A stretch of DNA of 39,829 nucleotides from Rhodocyclaceae bacterium. GTDB lineage: Bacteria > Pseudomonadota > Gammaproteobacteria > Burkholderiales > Rhodocyclaceae. Below are positions 27,312 through 38,000 of this stretch, piece by piece. Position numbers and translations under genes: made by a program. The notes beneath the pieces were generated by a model. The model was given only the letters and a program-made list of their open reading frames with translations, made no database searches and had not been told where the DNA came from. The stretch covers positions 22,780 to 62,608 of the forward strand of contig RXJP01000028.1 of assembly GCA_003963315.1 (NCBI GenBank). The letters are read 5' to 3'. Position 1 is the first letter of the stretch. Each line of letters begins with the position of its first letter.

Positions 27312-28621
27312 GCGGCCTCCAGCGCCGCACCATTCTCAAATTCGCCGCCGCCAGCTTGACCTTGCTGGTCTCCCCGGTGGGCCGCGCCGCCGCCAGCAGC
27401 GCCCTGGGGGTGCGGGTTTGGCCTGCCAAGGACTACACCCGGGTGACGCTGGAATACCAGCAACCGATCAAATTCACCCATCTGCTGGTCAAGGATCCGG
27501 ACCGGCTGGTGGTGGACCTGGAGGGCGTGGAATTCAACTCCGTGCTGCAAAGCCTGCCGGGCAAGATTTCCGAAACCGATCCCTATATCAAACTGATCCG
27601 CGCCGGCCGCAACAAACCCGGTGTGGTGCGGCTGGTGATCGAACTCAAGGGCGAGATCAATCCCCAGGTGTTTACCCTCAATCCCGTGGGGGAATACGGT
27701 TATCGTCTGGTGTTGGACCTCTATCCGGCACAGCCGGTGGATCCCCTGATGGCGCTGCTGGAAAAGTCTCCCGAAGCGCCCCTCAAGGCCGAGTCCCAAT
27801 TGGGTGGCGGGGACAAGGCGCAGGAGATTCCACGAGACAGACCCAAGGACAAGGGGAGCGATGGCAAGGGCGCGGACAAAAGCGAAAAGCTACCCGACAT
27901 CGCCCGCTTGGTGACGGTGGTGCTCGATCCGGGCCACGGCGGCGAAGACCCGGGTGCTGTGGGGCAGGGCGGCAACTACGAAAAGAATGTGGTGCTGTCC
28001 ATCGCCCGTCGTCTCAAGGCCAAGATCGACGCCGAACAGAACATGCGCTCCACCCTGACCCGGGATGGGGATTTTTTCATTCCTCTCCACCAACGGGTGC
28101 AGAAGGCGCGGCGGGTGCAAGCCGACCTGTTCGTCTCGGTCCATGCCGATGCCTTCCTCAAACCCTCGGCGCGAGGCTCCAGCGTTTTTGTGCTGTCGGA
28201 ACATGGCGCTTCTTCCACAGCTGCCCGCTGGCTGGCCAAGAAGGAAAACGAAGCCGACCTGATCGGCGGCGTGAACCTGGACGTCAAGGACCCGTTCCTG
28301 GCCAAGACCCTGCTCGATCTTTCCCAGACCGCCACCCTTAACGACAGCCTCAAACTGGGCAAGTCGGTGCTGGGGGAACTGGGCCGCATCAACACCCTGC
28401 ATAAGGGTGAAGTGGAGCAGGCCGGTTTTGCCGTGCTCAAGGCGCCCGACATCCCCTCCATCCTGGTGGAGACGGCTTTCATCTCCAATCCCGAGGAGGA
28501 AGCCCGCTTGACCGACGAGGATTACCAGGATCGCATGGCCGATGCCATCCTGCGCGGCATCAAACGCTACTTCGCCAAGAATCCTCCCCTCGCCAAGTCC
28601 AAGTTGGCGCGGTTGGATTGA
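27269..28621 (+). CDS. amiC: N-acetylmuramoyl-L-alanine amidase, AmiC type (AMIN + Amidase_3)
   Basis: Periplasmic zinc amidase that cleaves peptide stems from peptidoglycan to split daughter cells. The 450 residues start with a twin-arginine signal (LQRRTILKFAAASLTLLV, Arg19-Arg20; cleavage near residue 41), as in E. coli AmiC. An AMIN septum-targeting domain spans about 45-150 (VRVWPAKDYTRVTLEYQQP), then a charged linker, then Amidase_3 from about 213, with zinc ligands in VVLDPGHGGEDPG, the SVHADAF block and the catalytic Glu in ILVETAFISNPEEE. It overlaps tsaE and is followed by a long hairpin. Confidence 0.96.
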   Translation: MFERDTPSIDEIGLSGLQRRTILKFAAASLTLLVSPVGRAAASSALGVRVWPAKDYTRVTLEYQQPIKFTHLLVKDPDRLVVDLEGVEFNSVLQSLPGKISETDPYIKLIRAGRNKPGVVRLVIELKGEINPQVFTLNPVGEYGYRLVLDLYPAQPVDPLMALLEKSPEAPLKAESQLGGGDKAQEIPRDRPKDKGSDGKGADKSEKLPDIARLVTVVLDPGHGGEDPGAVGQGGNYEKNVVLSIARRLKAKIDAEQNMRSTLTRDGDFFIPLHQRVQKARRVQADLFVSVHADAFLKPSARGSSVFVLSEHGASSTAARWLAKKENEADLIGGVNLDVKDPFLAKTLLDLSQTATLNDSLKLGKSVLGELGRINTLHKGEVEQAGFAVLKAPDIPSILVETAFISNPEEEARLTDEDYQDRMADAILRGIKRYFAKNPPLAKSKLARLD

Positions 28622-28673
28622 GGGCTTGCTCCTGGTCAGGCGACGATCCGCCGCAGGACCGGGAGCAAGCCCT
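28621..28673 (+). repeat. Long imperfect hairpin between amiC and ribF
   Basis: AGGGCTTGCTCCTGGTC at 28621-28637 pairs with the sequence at 28657-28673 over 17 bp with a single G-T wobble; the loop itself holds a small GGCG/CGCC stem. There is no T-run after it. It begins at the last base of the amiC stop codon. It may end or stabilise the amiC transcript; the second arm runs into a TATAAT. Confidence 0.7.
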
Positions 28674-28678
28674 ATAAT
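28673..28678 (+). promoter_or_regulatory. Possible -10 box for ribF-ileS operon
   Basis: Perfect TATAAT followed by a CGCC start region, 60 nt before the ribF ATG. No good -35 is visible because that stretch is occupied by the hairpin loop. A second short hairpin (TTGCCCGC/GCGGGCAA, 28707-28724) would lie in the transcript leader. Confidence 0.4.
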
Positions 28679-28737
28679 CCGCCCCTTTTCCATTCGCTGT
28701 CCCTTGTTGCCCGCTGGCGGGCAAGGTTGTGTCTTTC

Positions 28738-29673
28738 ATGCGGGTTTTTCTCGGCGTTCCTGAGCAGGCGGTGTCACCCACGGTGCTGACCATCGGCAAT
28801 TTCGATGGCGTGCATCTGGGGCATCAGGCCATGCTGCGGCAATTGCGGGCTCGGGCTGATGCCTTGGGCGTGCCGGCGGCCGTGCTGACCTTCGAGCCCC
28901 ATCCGCGCGAAGTGTTCGCGCCGGACCAAGCGCCGGCGCGGCTCACCAGCCTGCGGGAGAAGCTGGCGCTGTTGGAGGCTTGCGGCGTGGATCAGACCTA
29001 TCTGTTCCGCTTCGATCGCAAACAGGCCTCCATGAGCGCGGAGCATTTCGTGGAACGGGTACTGGTGGCCGGGCTGGGCGTCAAGCATGTGATTGTCGGC
29101 GACGATTTCCGTTTCGGCCAAGGGCGCAAGGGTGACCTGGCGCTATTGCAGGCTTACGGGGGTAAGTACGGCTTTGCCGCCGAGGCGTTGAATACCGTGG
29201 AGCAGCAGGGATTGCGCGTGTCCAGCTCGGCCGTGAGGGAGGCCCTGGATCGCAGCGATCTGGAACAGGCGGCGGTGCTGCTGGGCCGGCCCTATGCCAT
29301 CGCGGGCCGGGTGGTCCATGGCGACAAGATCGGTCGTACCCTGGGCTATCCCACCGCCAACGTGCAGCTCAAGCGCAAGCGGGTGCCAATGAAGGGCGTT
29401 TATGCGGTGACGGTATCGGGCTTGGACAAGCGGCAACTGCCCGGGGCTGCCAGTATCGGCGTGCGCCCCACCGTGGGCCAGGGCCTGAGGCCGGTGCTCG
29501 AGGTGTATCTGCTTGATTTCGACCAGGACGTGTATGGCGCCCACGTGACGGTGCATTTCCAACACCGGCTGCGGGACGAAGTGAAATTTGATTCTTTCGA
29601 TGCATTGAAGCGCCAGATCGCGCTGGATGTGCAGGCAACCCAGGACTACTTTGCAGGCAAGCACCATGGCTGA
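28738..29673 (+). CDS. ribF: Bifunctional riboflavin kinase/FAD synthetase
   Basis: Makes FMN and then FAD from riboflavin and ATP. The ATG at 28738 gives 311 residues (an in-frame GTG at 28729 is also possible). The N-terminal FAD-synthetase domain has [17 protein letters not shown] at about 18-34 and [15 protein letters not shown] near 121-135; the C-terminal kinase domain has [20 protein letters not shown] near 190-209. It precedes ileS and overlaps it by 8 nt, the standard ribF-ileS-lspA order. Confidence 0.97.
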   Translation: MRVFLGVPEQAVSPTVLTIGNFDGVHLGHQAMLRQLRARADALGVPAAVLTFEPHPREVFAPDQAPARLTSLREKLALLEACGVDQTYLFRFDRKQASMSAEHFVERVLVAGLGVKHVIVGDDFRFGQGRKGDLALLQAYGGKYGFAAEALNTVEQQGLRVSSSAVREALDRSDLEQAAVLLGRPYAIAGRVVHGDKIGRTLGYPTANVQLKRKRVPMKGVYAVTVSGLDKRQLPGAASIGVRPTVGQGLRPVLEVYLLDFDQDVYGAHVTVHFQHRLRDEVKFDSFDALKRQIALDVQATQDYFAGKHHG

Positions 29674-32482
29674 CAATAAAGCTGATTACCGTTCCACCCT
29701 CAACATGCCCGACACCCCGTTCCCCATGCGCGGCGATCTCGCCAAGCGGGAACCGGCCTGGATCAAGCAGTGGCAGGAACGGAAGCTCTATCAGAATATC
29801 CGCAAAGTGTCGGCGGGGCGGCCCAAGTTCATCCTCCACGACGGCCCGCCCTATGCCAACGGCAGCCTGCACCTGGGGCATGCCCTGAATAAGGTTCTCA
29901 AGGACATCATCGTTCGCTCCAAAACTTTGGCAGGCTTCGACGCGCCCTATGTGCCGGGCTGGGACTGCCACGGCCTGCCCATCGAGCACAAAGTGGAAGT
30001 GACCCACGGCAAGAACCTGCCCGCCGACAAAGTGCGCGAGCTGTGCCGCGCCTATGCCGCCGAGCAGGTGGAAATCCAGAAGGCCGGTTTCATCCGCCTC
30101 GGCGTGCTGGGCGATTGGGACAATCCCTACTTGACCATGAACTTCGCCAACGAGGCTGGCGAAATCCGCGCCCTGGCCGAGCTGGTCAAGGGCGGCTATG
30201 TGTTCAAGGGCCTGAAGCCGGTGAATTGGTGTTTCGATTGCGGTTCCGCCCTGGCTGAAGCCGAGGTGGAATACGAGGACAAGAAGTCCGACGCCATTGA
30301 TGTGGCCTTCCGCGTCAGCGAAAAGGACGAAGCCAAACTGGCCGCGGCCTTTGGTGTGGCTGCGCTCGGCAAGTCTGCGTATGGGGTGATCTGGACTACC
30401 ACCCCCTGGACCATTCCCGCCAACCAGGCCCTGAACATCCATCCCGAATTCGACTACGCCCTGGTGGATGCGGGGGATAAGCTGCTGGTGTTGGCCGCCG
30501 AATTGGTGGAAGCCTGTCTCAAGCGTTACGGTCTGGAAGGCAGCATTGTTGCCAAAACCAAAGGCGAGGCTCTGGCCGGCATTGAGTTCAAGCATCCCTT
30601 CTATGATCGCCTCTCGCCGGTGTACATGGCCGAGTACGTGGGCGTGGATGCGGGCACGGGCATCGTGCACTGCGCCCCCGCCTACGGTGTCGACGACTTC
30701 ATGATCTGGCGCGCCAACGGTCGCAGCTTCGATGACATCCTCAATCCCGTGCAGGGCAATGGCGTCTATGTGCCCAGCCTGGAATTCTTCGGCGGCCAGT
30801 TCATCTGGAAGGCTAACCCGAACATTGTCGCCAAGTTGCAGGAAGTGGGCGCGCTGCTCAAGCACGAAACCATCAGCCACAGCTATATGCACTGTTGGCG
30901 GCATAAGACGCCGGTGATCTATCGCGCCACGGCCCAGTGGTTCGTCGGCATGGACGTGAAGGCGAAGGACGGCGGCACGCTGCGCGAACACGCATTGCAA
31001 GCCATCGAAGAAACCGCCTTCTATCCCGCCTGGGGCAAGCCGCGCCTGCACGCCATGATCGCCGGTCGTCCCGACTGGTGTATCTCCCGTCAGCGCAACT
31101 GGGGCGTGCCGATTCCCTTCTTCCTGCACAAGGAAACCGGCGAGCTGCATCCGCGCACCGTGGAGCTGATGGAGCAAGTCGCTCAGCGCGTGGAGAAGGC
31201 CGGCATCGAAGCCTGGTTCAAGCTCGACGCTGTCGAGCTGCTGGGTGACGAGGCCAGCCAGTACGACAAGATCAGCGACACCCTCGACGTGTGGTTCGAT
31301 TCCGGCACCACCCATTGGCACGTGCTGCGCGGCTCCCACAATGACGGCCATGCCACCGGGCCCCGCGCCGATATGTACCTGGAAGGTTCCGACCAGCATC
31401 GCGGCTGGTTCCATTCCTCCCTGCTGACCGGCGCGGCCATCGATGGCCACGCGCCCTACAAGGCCCTGCTGACCCACGGCTTCACGGTGGATGAAACCGG
31501 CCGCAAGATGAGCAAATCCCTGGGCAATACCATCCTGCCCGAGGAAATCAGCGAAAAGCAGGGCGCCGAAATCCTGCGCCTGTGGGTGGCCAACACCGAC
31601 TATTCGGGCGAGCTGGCCCTGTCCAAGCAAATTCTCGACCGCGTGGTGGAGGTCTATCGCCGCCTGCGCAATACCCTGCGCTTCCTGCTGGCAAACACCG
31701 TGGATTTCGACATCGCCAAGGACGCTGTGTCCGTCGATCAGTTGTTGGACATCGACCGCTACGCCCTGGCCCTGACGCGCAATCTGGCAACCCAATGCGA
31801 TGCCGACTACGCCAAGTACGAATTCCACCGCGTGGTGCAGGGCCTGCAACTGTTCTGTTCCGAGGATCTGGGCGGCTTCTACCTGGACATTCTCAAGGAC
31901 CGCCTCTACACCAGCGCAGAAAATTCCCGCGCCCGCCGTTCGGCCCAAACCGCCCTGTGGCACATCACCCAGACCGTGGTGAAACTGATGGCCCCCATCC
32001 TCTCTTTCACTGCCGAAGAAATTTGGCAAGGTATTGGAAGCGGCGCCGAAGACAGCGTGATGCTGCACCTCTGGCATCAAGTGCCCGCCCAGCAGGACGA
32101 GGAAGCGCTGGCCCATCGCTGGCAGCACATCCGCGAAGTGCGCGGCGAAGTGAGCAAGGTACTGGAAGCCTTGCGTACCGAAGGCAAGATCGGATCGTCC
32201 CTGCAAGCGGAAGTGGAAATCCGCGCCAGTGGCGCACGCTACGAAGCCCTGGCCTCCCTGGATGACGATCTGCGCTTCGTGCTTATCTGCTCCAAGGTAG
32301 TGTTGGTCAAGGCCGCTGATACCGCTGCCGAAGCCATCGTCGCCCAGGCCAGTGAACATGCCAAATGCGGCCGTTGCTGGCATTGGCGCAGTGATGTGGG
32401 GCAGGATGCCGCCCACCCGGAACTCTGCGGGCGCTGCGTGTCGAACCTCCATGGCGTCGGCGAAGTCCGCGACCATGCCTGA
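29666..32482 (+). CDS. ileS: Isoleucine--tRNA ligase
   Basis: Class I synthetase charging tRNA-Ile, with an editing domain against valine. The ATG at 29666 ([21 protein letters not shown]) gives 938 residues, the same length as the E. coli enzyme. HIGH is present as HLGH at 69-72 within [16 protein letters not shown], and KMSKS at 614-618. The C-terminal zinc finger [12 protein letters not shown]...CGRC is complete, marking the bacterial (type 1) IleRS. It overlaps ribF by 8 nt and lspA by 8 nt. Confidence 0.98.
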   Translation: MADNKADYRSTLNMPDTPFPMRGDLAKREPAWIKQWQERKLYQNIRKVSAGRPKFILHDGPPYANGSLHLGHALNKVLKDIIVRSKTLAGFDAPYVPGWDCHGLPIEHKVEVTHGKNLPADKVRELCRAYAAEQVEIQKAGFIRLGVLGDWDNPYLTMNFANEAGEIRALAELVKGGYVFKGLKPVNWCFDCGSALAEAEVEYEDKKSDAIDVAFRVSEKDEAKLAAAFGVAALGKSAYGVIWTTTPWTIPANQALNIHPEFDYALVDAGDKLLVLAAELVEACLKRYGLEGSIVAKTKGEALAGIEFKHPFYDRLSPVYMAEYVGVDAGTGIVHCAPAYGVDDFMIWRANGRSFDDILNPVQGNGVYVPSLEFFGGQFIWKANPNIVAKLQEVGALLKHETISHSYMHCWRHKTPVIYRATAQWFVGMDVKAKDGGTLREHALQAIEETAFYPAWGKPRLHAMIAGRPDWCISRQRNWGVPIPFFLHKETGELHPRTVELMEQVAQRVEKAGIEAWFKLDAVELLGDEASQYDKISDTLDVWFDSGTTHWHVLRGSHNDGHATGPRADMYLEGSDQHRGWFHSSLLTGAAIDGHAPYKALLTHGFTVDETGRKMSKSLGNTILPEEISEKQGAEILRLWVANTDYSGELALSKQILDRVVEVYRRLRNTLRFLLANTVDFDIAKDAVSVDQLLDIDRYALALTRNLATQCDADYAKYEFHRVVQGLQLFCSEDLGGFYLDILKDRLYTSAENSRARRSAQTALWHITQTVVKLMAPILSFTAEEIWQGIGSGAEDSVMLHLWHQVPAQQDEEALAHRWQHIREVRGEVSKVLEALRTEGKIGSSLQAEVEIRASGARYEALASLDDDLRFVLICSKVVLVKAADTAAEAIVAQASEHAKCGRCWHWRSDVGQDAAHPELCGRCVSNLHGVGEVRDHA

Positions 32483-32948
32483 TCTGCGTAAAGCATGGGT
32501 CTGGTACGGCGTTGCCGCCTTTGTGGTGGCGGCGGACCAAGCCAGCAAGGCGGCCATCATGGCGGCTTTCAAGTTGGGTGAGGGCGTGGCCCTGACCGGA
32601 TTTTTCAATCTGGTCTTCGTTTTCAACCGAGGCGCAGCCTTCAGTTTCTTGGCCGGTGCCGGAGGGTGGCAACGCTGGTTTTTCGCGGTATTGGCCTTGG
32701 CGGTATCGGCTTATATCGTCACCCTGCTGCGCAAGCATGCCGGTCAGAAGCTGATGTGCACGGCGCTGGCCATGGTGATGGGCGGCGCGATCGGTAACGT
32801 GGTCGACCGTTTTGTCCATGGCGCGGTGGTCGATTTTCTCGATGTGCATGTGGCCGATTGGCATTGGCCCGCGTTCAATGTGGCCGACTCTGCCATCTGC
32901 ATCGGCGTGGTTTTGTTGTTGTGGCTCCAACTCAGAGAATCCAAATAA
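32475..32948 (+). CDS. lspA: Lipoprotein signal peptidase (signal peptidase II)
   Basis: Inner-membrane aspartyl protease that removes the signal peptide from diacylglyceryl-modified prolipoproteins. The ATG at 32475 gives 157 residues and overlaps the ileS stop; a reading from 32352 is inside ileS. Four membrane segments are evident, with AADQASKA at 19-26, [10 protein letters not shown] at 50-59 and the catalytic aspartates Asp120 (HGAVVDFLD) and Asp138 ([11 protein letters not shown]). Its TAA overlaps the next ATG by 1 nt. Confidence 0.97.
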   Translation: MPDLRKAWVWYGVAAFVVAADQASKAAIMAAFKLGEGVALTGFFNLVFVFNRGAAFSFLAGAGGWQRWFFAVLALAVSAYIVTLLRKHAGQKLMCTALAMVMGGAIGNVVDRFVHGAVVDFLDVHVADWHWPAFNVADSAICIGVVLLLWLQLRESK

Positions 32949-33379
32949 TGTCAGAAACCGTCAAACCCGACAGCCTCGTGACGCTCCACTACCGGCTCGC
33001 TGCCGACGATGGCCTGGAACTGATGAACACCTTCAAGGAACGCCCCGCCACCTTGAAAATGGGCAGCGGCCAATTGGCGCCGACCTTGGAGCAATGTGTT
33101 CTGGGATTGGCCGAGGGGGAGCGCAAGACCTTCAAGCTGGAACCCAGTGCCGCCTTCGGCGCCCGTAGCGACGACCTGCTGCAACGTATTGCCCGTAGCC
33201 AGATTTCCGACAACTTCGTGGTGGAAGCCAATGCCCAGATCGACTTCATGTCGGAGACGGGGGAAAAGTTCTCGGGCTTCGTCCGCAGTTTCGACGAGGC
33301 CACCGTGCTGATGGATTTCAATCATCCCTTGGCCGGCAAGCATCTTGAGTTCGAAGTCCAAGTGATCGGAGTCCTGTGA
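32948..33379 (+). CDS. fkpB: FKBP-type peptidyl-prolyl cis-trans isomerase (SlpA/FkpB type)
   Basis: Cytoplasmic proline isomerase/chaperone of the SlyD-like FKBP group. The 143 residues (start at 32948, [20 protein letters not shown]) have the FKBP strand LVTLHYRL, the [20 protein letters not shown] turn near 38-57, an insert-in-flap domain in the middle, and the C-terminal [15 protein letters not shown] block near 127-141. It sits between lspA and ispH, as in E. coli. Overlaps of 1 nt on each side indicate tight coupling. Confidence 0.95.
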   Translation: MSETVKPDSLVTLHYRLAADDGLELMNTFKERPATLKMGSGQLAPTLEQCVLGLAEGERKTFKLEPSAAFGARSDDLLQRIARSQISDNFVVEANAQIDFMSETGEKFSGFVRSFDEATVLMDFNHPLAGKHLEFEVQVIGVL

Positions 33380-34302
33380 TGGAAATCCTTCTCGCCAATC
33401 CCCGTGGTTTTTGCGCCGGTGTGGAACGGGCCATCGCCATCGTCGAGCGTGCCCTGGAAAAATTCGGCGCACCTATCTATGTGCGCCACGAGGTTGTGCA
33501 CAACCGCTATGTGGTGGACCGGCTCAAGGAGAAGGGGGCCGTTTTCATTGAGAATCTAAACGACGTGCCCGCTGGCGCCACCCTGATTTTCAGCGCCCAC
33601 GGCGTACCAAAGTCGGTACGGGATGAAGCAGAACGCAGGGGCTTCCGTCTGTTCGATGCCACCTGCCCGCTGGTGACCAAGGTGCACATCGAAGTATCCC
33701 GTATGCGCGAGCAAGGCCGCGAGATCATCATGATCGGCCACAAGGGACACCCGGAAGTGGAAGGCACCATGGGCCAATCCGAAGGCGGCATGTACCTGGT
33801 TGAAACGGTGGAGGATGTGGTCGGGTTACAGGTGAAGGATGCTGAGCAGCTTGCCTATGTCACGCAGACAACGCTTTCGGTGGATGACGCCGCCGTGATT
33901 GTCGATGCCCTCAAAGCCAGGTTCCCGTCTATCGTGGGGCCGAAGAAGGACGACATCTGCTACGCCACGCAAAACCGGCAGGATGCCGTGAAGGTGCTGT
34001 CACCCCAGGTGGATGTGGTCATTGTGGTGGGGTCACGGAATAGTTCGAACTCCAATCGTTTGCGGGAAGTGGCGGCTAATCTGGGCGTGCCGGCCTATTT
34101 GGTGGATGACTCAGAAGCCATTGATCCCGCATGGCTGGCTGGAAAGGCCAGGATTGGTCTGACTGCCGGTGCGTCCGCACCGGAAGTGCTAGTGACGGAC
34201 GTGATTTCCCGTCTGCAGGCTTATGGCGCACCTAGGGTAATGCAGCTGGATGGCCGCGAAGAAGGCGTTCAATTCCCGTTGCCGCGGGAGTTGTTGTCCT
34301 GA
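33379..34302 (+). CDS. ispH: 4-Hydroxy-3-methylbut-2-enyl diphosphate reductase
   Basis: Iron-sulphur enzyme for the last MEP step, giving IPP and DMAPP. The ATG at 33379 overlaps the fkpB TGA (TGATG); a GTG one codon earlier is also possible. The 307 residues carry the three cluster cysteines Cys12 ([11 protein letters not shown]), Cys96 (DATCPLV) and Cys194 ([10 protein letters not shown]), plus [10 protein letters not shown] with catalytic Glu126 and [10 protein letters not shown] for the diphosphate. Substrate use links it to dxs and ispA elsewhere in the window. Its 3' end overlaps the convergent TonB-like gene by 34 nt. Confidence 0.98.
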   Translation: MEILLANPRGFCAGVERAIAIVERALEKFGAPIYVRHEVVHNRYVVDRLKEKGAVFIENLNDVPAGATLIFSAHGVPKSVRDEAERRGFRLFDATCPLVTKVHIEVSRMREQGREIIMIGHKGHPEVEGTMGQSEGGMYLVETVEDVVGLQVKDAEQLAYVTQTTLSVDDAAVIVDALKARFPSIVGPKKDDICYATQNRQDAVKVLSPQVDVVIVVGSRNSSNSNRLREVAANLGVPAYLVDDSEAIDPAWLAGKARIGLTAGASAPEVLVTDVISRLQAYGAPRVMQLDGREEGVQFPLPRELLS

Positions 34303-34937
34303 CGGACAACCGCTCCCTGCCCATTGGCATCTTCAGTCAGGAACGGACGAAGGTCCACCGTTTCGCTGATCGTGCGCCCCGCCATGCCGGGGCCGTATTT
34401 TTTCGCTCTTAGGAATGATTCCAGGCGTTGCAACTGGGCGTTTGTGAGGGCTGGCAGGTCCTTCCAGATGATCTGTCCTACATCCCCGTCATCGCCAATG
34501 GTCAACAGCGCGTTGAAGAGCCCTCTATTGGAAATGGATTGGGCTTCGGGACCTGGGGCGACCACTTTGCTTTCTTGCGTGACTTGAGGTTTTGCCTGAG
34601 TCCGGGTTTCCATCGTTTTGGGCGTCGGCGGAGAAACTGCGGCTTGAGGCGCCGCCAAAGCGACGGAAGATTGTTTCTGGGTCAGGATTGGCGTCCCATT
34701 CTGTGCGTTTGCCGGCGCACTGGGCTGCGCTTCCTGTTGTTGTTCCTTGACCGTGGCCGCAGACCGAAAGCTGACGGTCAACGTTCGGTTACCCCCCAAT
34801 TGCCAATCCTGGATGCCCTGTTTCCACGCAACGATGACAACGAAATGCGCCAAGGCTGAAAAAAGGATCGCCTTCGCCAATCGTGTTCCCTCGGTACTCA
34901 GCATACGTTGGGCGGGGATGTCGACGATCAATGCCAT
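34269..34937 (-). CDS. TonB-like single-span membrane protein of unknown function
   Basis: A 222-residue protein from the ATG at 34937 ([20 protein letters not shown]). Topology resembles TonB: a short cytoplasmic N-terminus, one membrane span at about 21-38 ([18 protein letters not shown]), a flexible Gln/Pro/Ala/Lys-rich periplasmic linker (about 60-140) and a C-terminal globular part ([20 protein letters not shown], then [20 protein letters not shown]). The C-terminus does not clearly match the TonB receptor-binding fold, and no exbB/exbD or receptor gene is adjacent. It lies after the pilY1 terminator and has its own upstream gap of 50-100 nt. Energy transduction is only a possibility. 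Confidence 0.75.
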   Translation of the reverse strand: MALIVDIPAQRMLSTEGTRLAKAILFSALAHFVVIVAWKQGIQDWQLGGNRTLTVSFRSAATVKEQQQEAQPSAPANAQNGTPILTQKQSSVALAAPQAAVSPPTPKTMETRTQAKPQVTQESKVVAPGPEAQSISNRGLFNALLTIGDDGDVGQIIWKDLPALTNAQLQRLESFLRAKKYGPGMAGRTISETVDLRPFLTEDANGQGAVVRQDNNSRGNGN

Positions 34938-34984
34938 TGAATGAGACGTATGGAAAAGGAAGGAGCGTTGATTTTTGGCCTGAT

Positions 34985-35021
34985 TAAAACACAAGCGGCA
35001 ACGGGGTGACCGTTGCCGCTT
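34985..35021 (-). terminator. Rho-independent terminator after pilY1
   Basis: A perfect 12-bp stem (AAGCGGCAACGG paired with CCGTTGCCGCTT, 34993-35004 with 35010-35021) and 5-nt loop. On the minus strand it is followed by GTGTTTTAATC, a T-rich tail, 22 nt after the pilY1 stop. Confidence 0.87.
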
Positions 35022-35042
35022 GGGTCGTACGAAGCTACGCCA

Positions 35043-38000
35043 TCAGTAAGGCTCGAACTCCCGCCACAGGCCCCGTTTATTCTGGAACGGGCTGGTGACT
35101 GGCGTTCCAGGTGCTGCGGTTGTGGGCACCGTTGCCGTCTGGGTCTGATAGTTACTCTTGGTGGCAATCACCTTGAACGTCGGGGCGGTGGTTGTCGAAG
35201 AGCCGGAGCCGCTTGGATCCGAAACAACCTGAGTTCCCACCTTGATCACCGTGATACCCACCACCAGTGAGTCGGTGATCTTGATCGATACGTAAGTCTG
35301 CCCAGTGACAGCAAGACCCGTCGAATAATCCAGGAAGTTCAACCAGGAACTGCCCCCCACCGTACAACTGCTGGCGCCGGGAATGTTGGTGGCAAACGTC
35401 AAGGTGCCTTGGGTCAGGTTCATGTTGACGTTCATCCGCTCACCGGTGTCCGGGAAGTCCACATACCACCCTCCGTAGGTATCCAGATCAAGGGCGGTGG
35501 TGTCTTCGTTGTTACATGCACCCAGCGCCGTGACCGTGGACGATGTCCCTCGGCAGATCATGCGATAGGTATTGGTGACGCCATTCGCTGTTTGTGTGAT
35601 GGCGGTACCATCCTCTTTGGTTTCGATGAGCTTCCGTGGCAGGAACATCTTGACGGACGAATTGCTGGGCGACACATCCGTCCTGGGGTCCCAGGTTTGT
35701 TGGCCAGTACCGCCTAGGTTGGCAGTCCCGAGGGTGTCCTTGATGGCGTAGAAGCTCTGCACCGTATTGTCGGACAAGTCAGCAATTTCCAGATATTTCC
35801 CGGTGCCTACGAAAATCAACTGGTGACCACCTGCATCAATAGTCATTTCCGGTTTGGTCGTAATGGGCTGCGCGACGCCGCTGCCGTTAGCCAAGTGGGC
35901 CAGTTTGAATACATCGGTACCGCTGTGTCCGGAAGCCGTAGGCGCCAGATCAAAACGCCACAGGTCGCCATCGGTGCCGCCGGCATAAACGTATTGGGCG
36001 GTGTTGTCCGTAGCGGGATTGGTCACGAATACCCCAATCTTGCCCAGGTTGCTGGGGGCTGAAGGATTGCCCGAACCAGTCCCCATGGGGAACCCGTTCT
36101 TCATCGCCCCTGTCTGCGGGTTGACCGCATACAAATACCCTTGGCCATTCGCGTTGTTATAGCCCGAGGTGAAGAAGACGGCCCATTCCCCGTTGGGCAG
36201 TTTCGCCGCGGTGGGATTGGAGAATGTATAGCCCAGGTTGGCGAAGCCCGTGCTGCCCGGTGAGATTTCCCAGAGGAAGGCCGGGTTCAAGGGATCGGTC
36301 ACATCCAGAGCGAAGTAGGACGTTCCACCACCGCCTTGGCCTGCCACCAGGATCGTGTGCCAGTCGGGGGAAAGGGAGGGTGCGCCGAAATCCACATCCG
36401 CCACCATGATGGGACCGTCAATGAAGTAACGGTGGTTCAAGGTGTAGTTAACGTCGGCCAATACTTTCATGTTTGCCATGGCCTGCTTGGGAATGTAGGA
36501 CCATAGCTCCTCACCCGGGGCGACGATGGCACCACCCAAGCTGACATTGGCGGTATCCGCACTGATCGCATGCAGCATGCCGTCCTGCGAGGCGATAAAC
36601 ACCACCGGCCGGCGTGCCGCGCCAGTACCCACCTGGGTAAAGGTCTTGTACCCGGCATCCAGGTAAGTCCTGTTGGGCGAACGGCTGTAGACCGGCTGCG
36701 TATCCACGATGTCGCCCAGTACATGGGCCCGCAGGCGCCAGATTTGGGGATGAGTCAGGTCGCCGTCCTGTTCCAGATGTCGATTGCCGCGCAGGAAGTC
36801 CACCAGGTTCTGGGCTGTGATATCCCCTGGGTTGCTCACGCTCAGGGTGCTGTATTGGCTGAGGGAGCTGGGATTGAAATAGCCCTGCTGGGTGCCCGAC
36901 AGATTGTTCCAGGTGAAGGCCAGCAAGGGATCTCCGCTGGCATTGGAAGACGGCGCCATGTAAATCCGGCGGGCCGACCAGGTCATGTTGTCCAACTTGG
37001 TCTGGGCCGACCATTGGCAACCGGAGCCTGACGTCGAGCAGTTGGTGTCGGGAGACACGTCGCCCGTCGTCACATTGATGGAGCGTGACTGCACGTCGCC
37101 GGTCCAGTCCACCGTAGCGTAACTGGCCACGTAGGCAAAGTTGTCCCCTGCCACCGGTTCCAGGTTCGACGTGGCCGCGGCGGCAGCGGAGCCTACTCGA
37201 GAGCCGATCTTGGTCAATGCTTCCCGAAGGCCTGTCACCACAGACGGCAGATTCCTCGCACTGAAGTACTTGCCATGACCATTCGCGGTGGCATGCCAGA
37301 GATCATCTACCCCCGTTTGATCCAGGTTCAGTACTGATGGCCAGTTCAAGGTACCTGCACGGATATTCGCAAAGTCTCCAATCCCGGCCGTTTGGTAGTC
37401 GGACCGATAGTTGAGCGTTCCATCAATACCAAGTCCCATGGCGTAGAACACCATGTGTTGCGTCTGGTTCTTGTCATCGGCGGATGTCAAAACATTGTTG
37501 GTGGATACGTCGTTGGCGCTACCCGTGGTGCATCCATTGCCCAAGCCACCGTTACACTTATTGGTGAAGGAGGAATCTCGCAGGTCCGTGCTGTAGTAGT
37601 ACCAGGCAATATCCGCCAGGGTTCGGCATGAACTGGCCGTACTGCGTGTGCTGCCCGTACCGGGACAGGTGGTCGAGGCTTGTTGGCCGTCGTAGTAGGG
37701 AGCCGGAGCCGTGGTTGAATTATTGTCAACGTTGCCGATATCCGTGCCCAGCACGCTGGTGGCGCTAGGTTCACTTTCATTCCAATAACCGTCCGTCACC
37801 AGGATCATGAAATTCTGTTGGCAGGAATACTGCAAGGGATCCGTTCCACTTAGCTTCCCTGCGTAGTAACGGCCAATCTTGGCTGTTTCGGCCCGGAGGG
37901 GCGTTGCGCAACTGGGCGAGGCGGAGGTCAATTGACTCCACCAGTTGGTGCGTTGATTGGCGACTTCGACGCCGCTGTTGCCGAATTGTGCGGCACCGAG

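Noticed and set aside
29369-32626. Open frame of 1085 codons on the minus strand across ileS
   Set aside because: It lies antisense to a complete isoleucyl-tRNA synthetase. Its His/Gln/Gly/Ala-rich composition is that of reversed GC-rich codons, and it has no recognisable domain.
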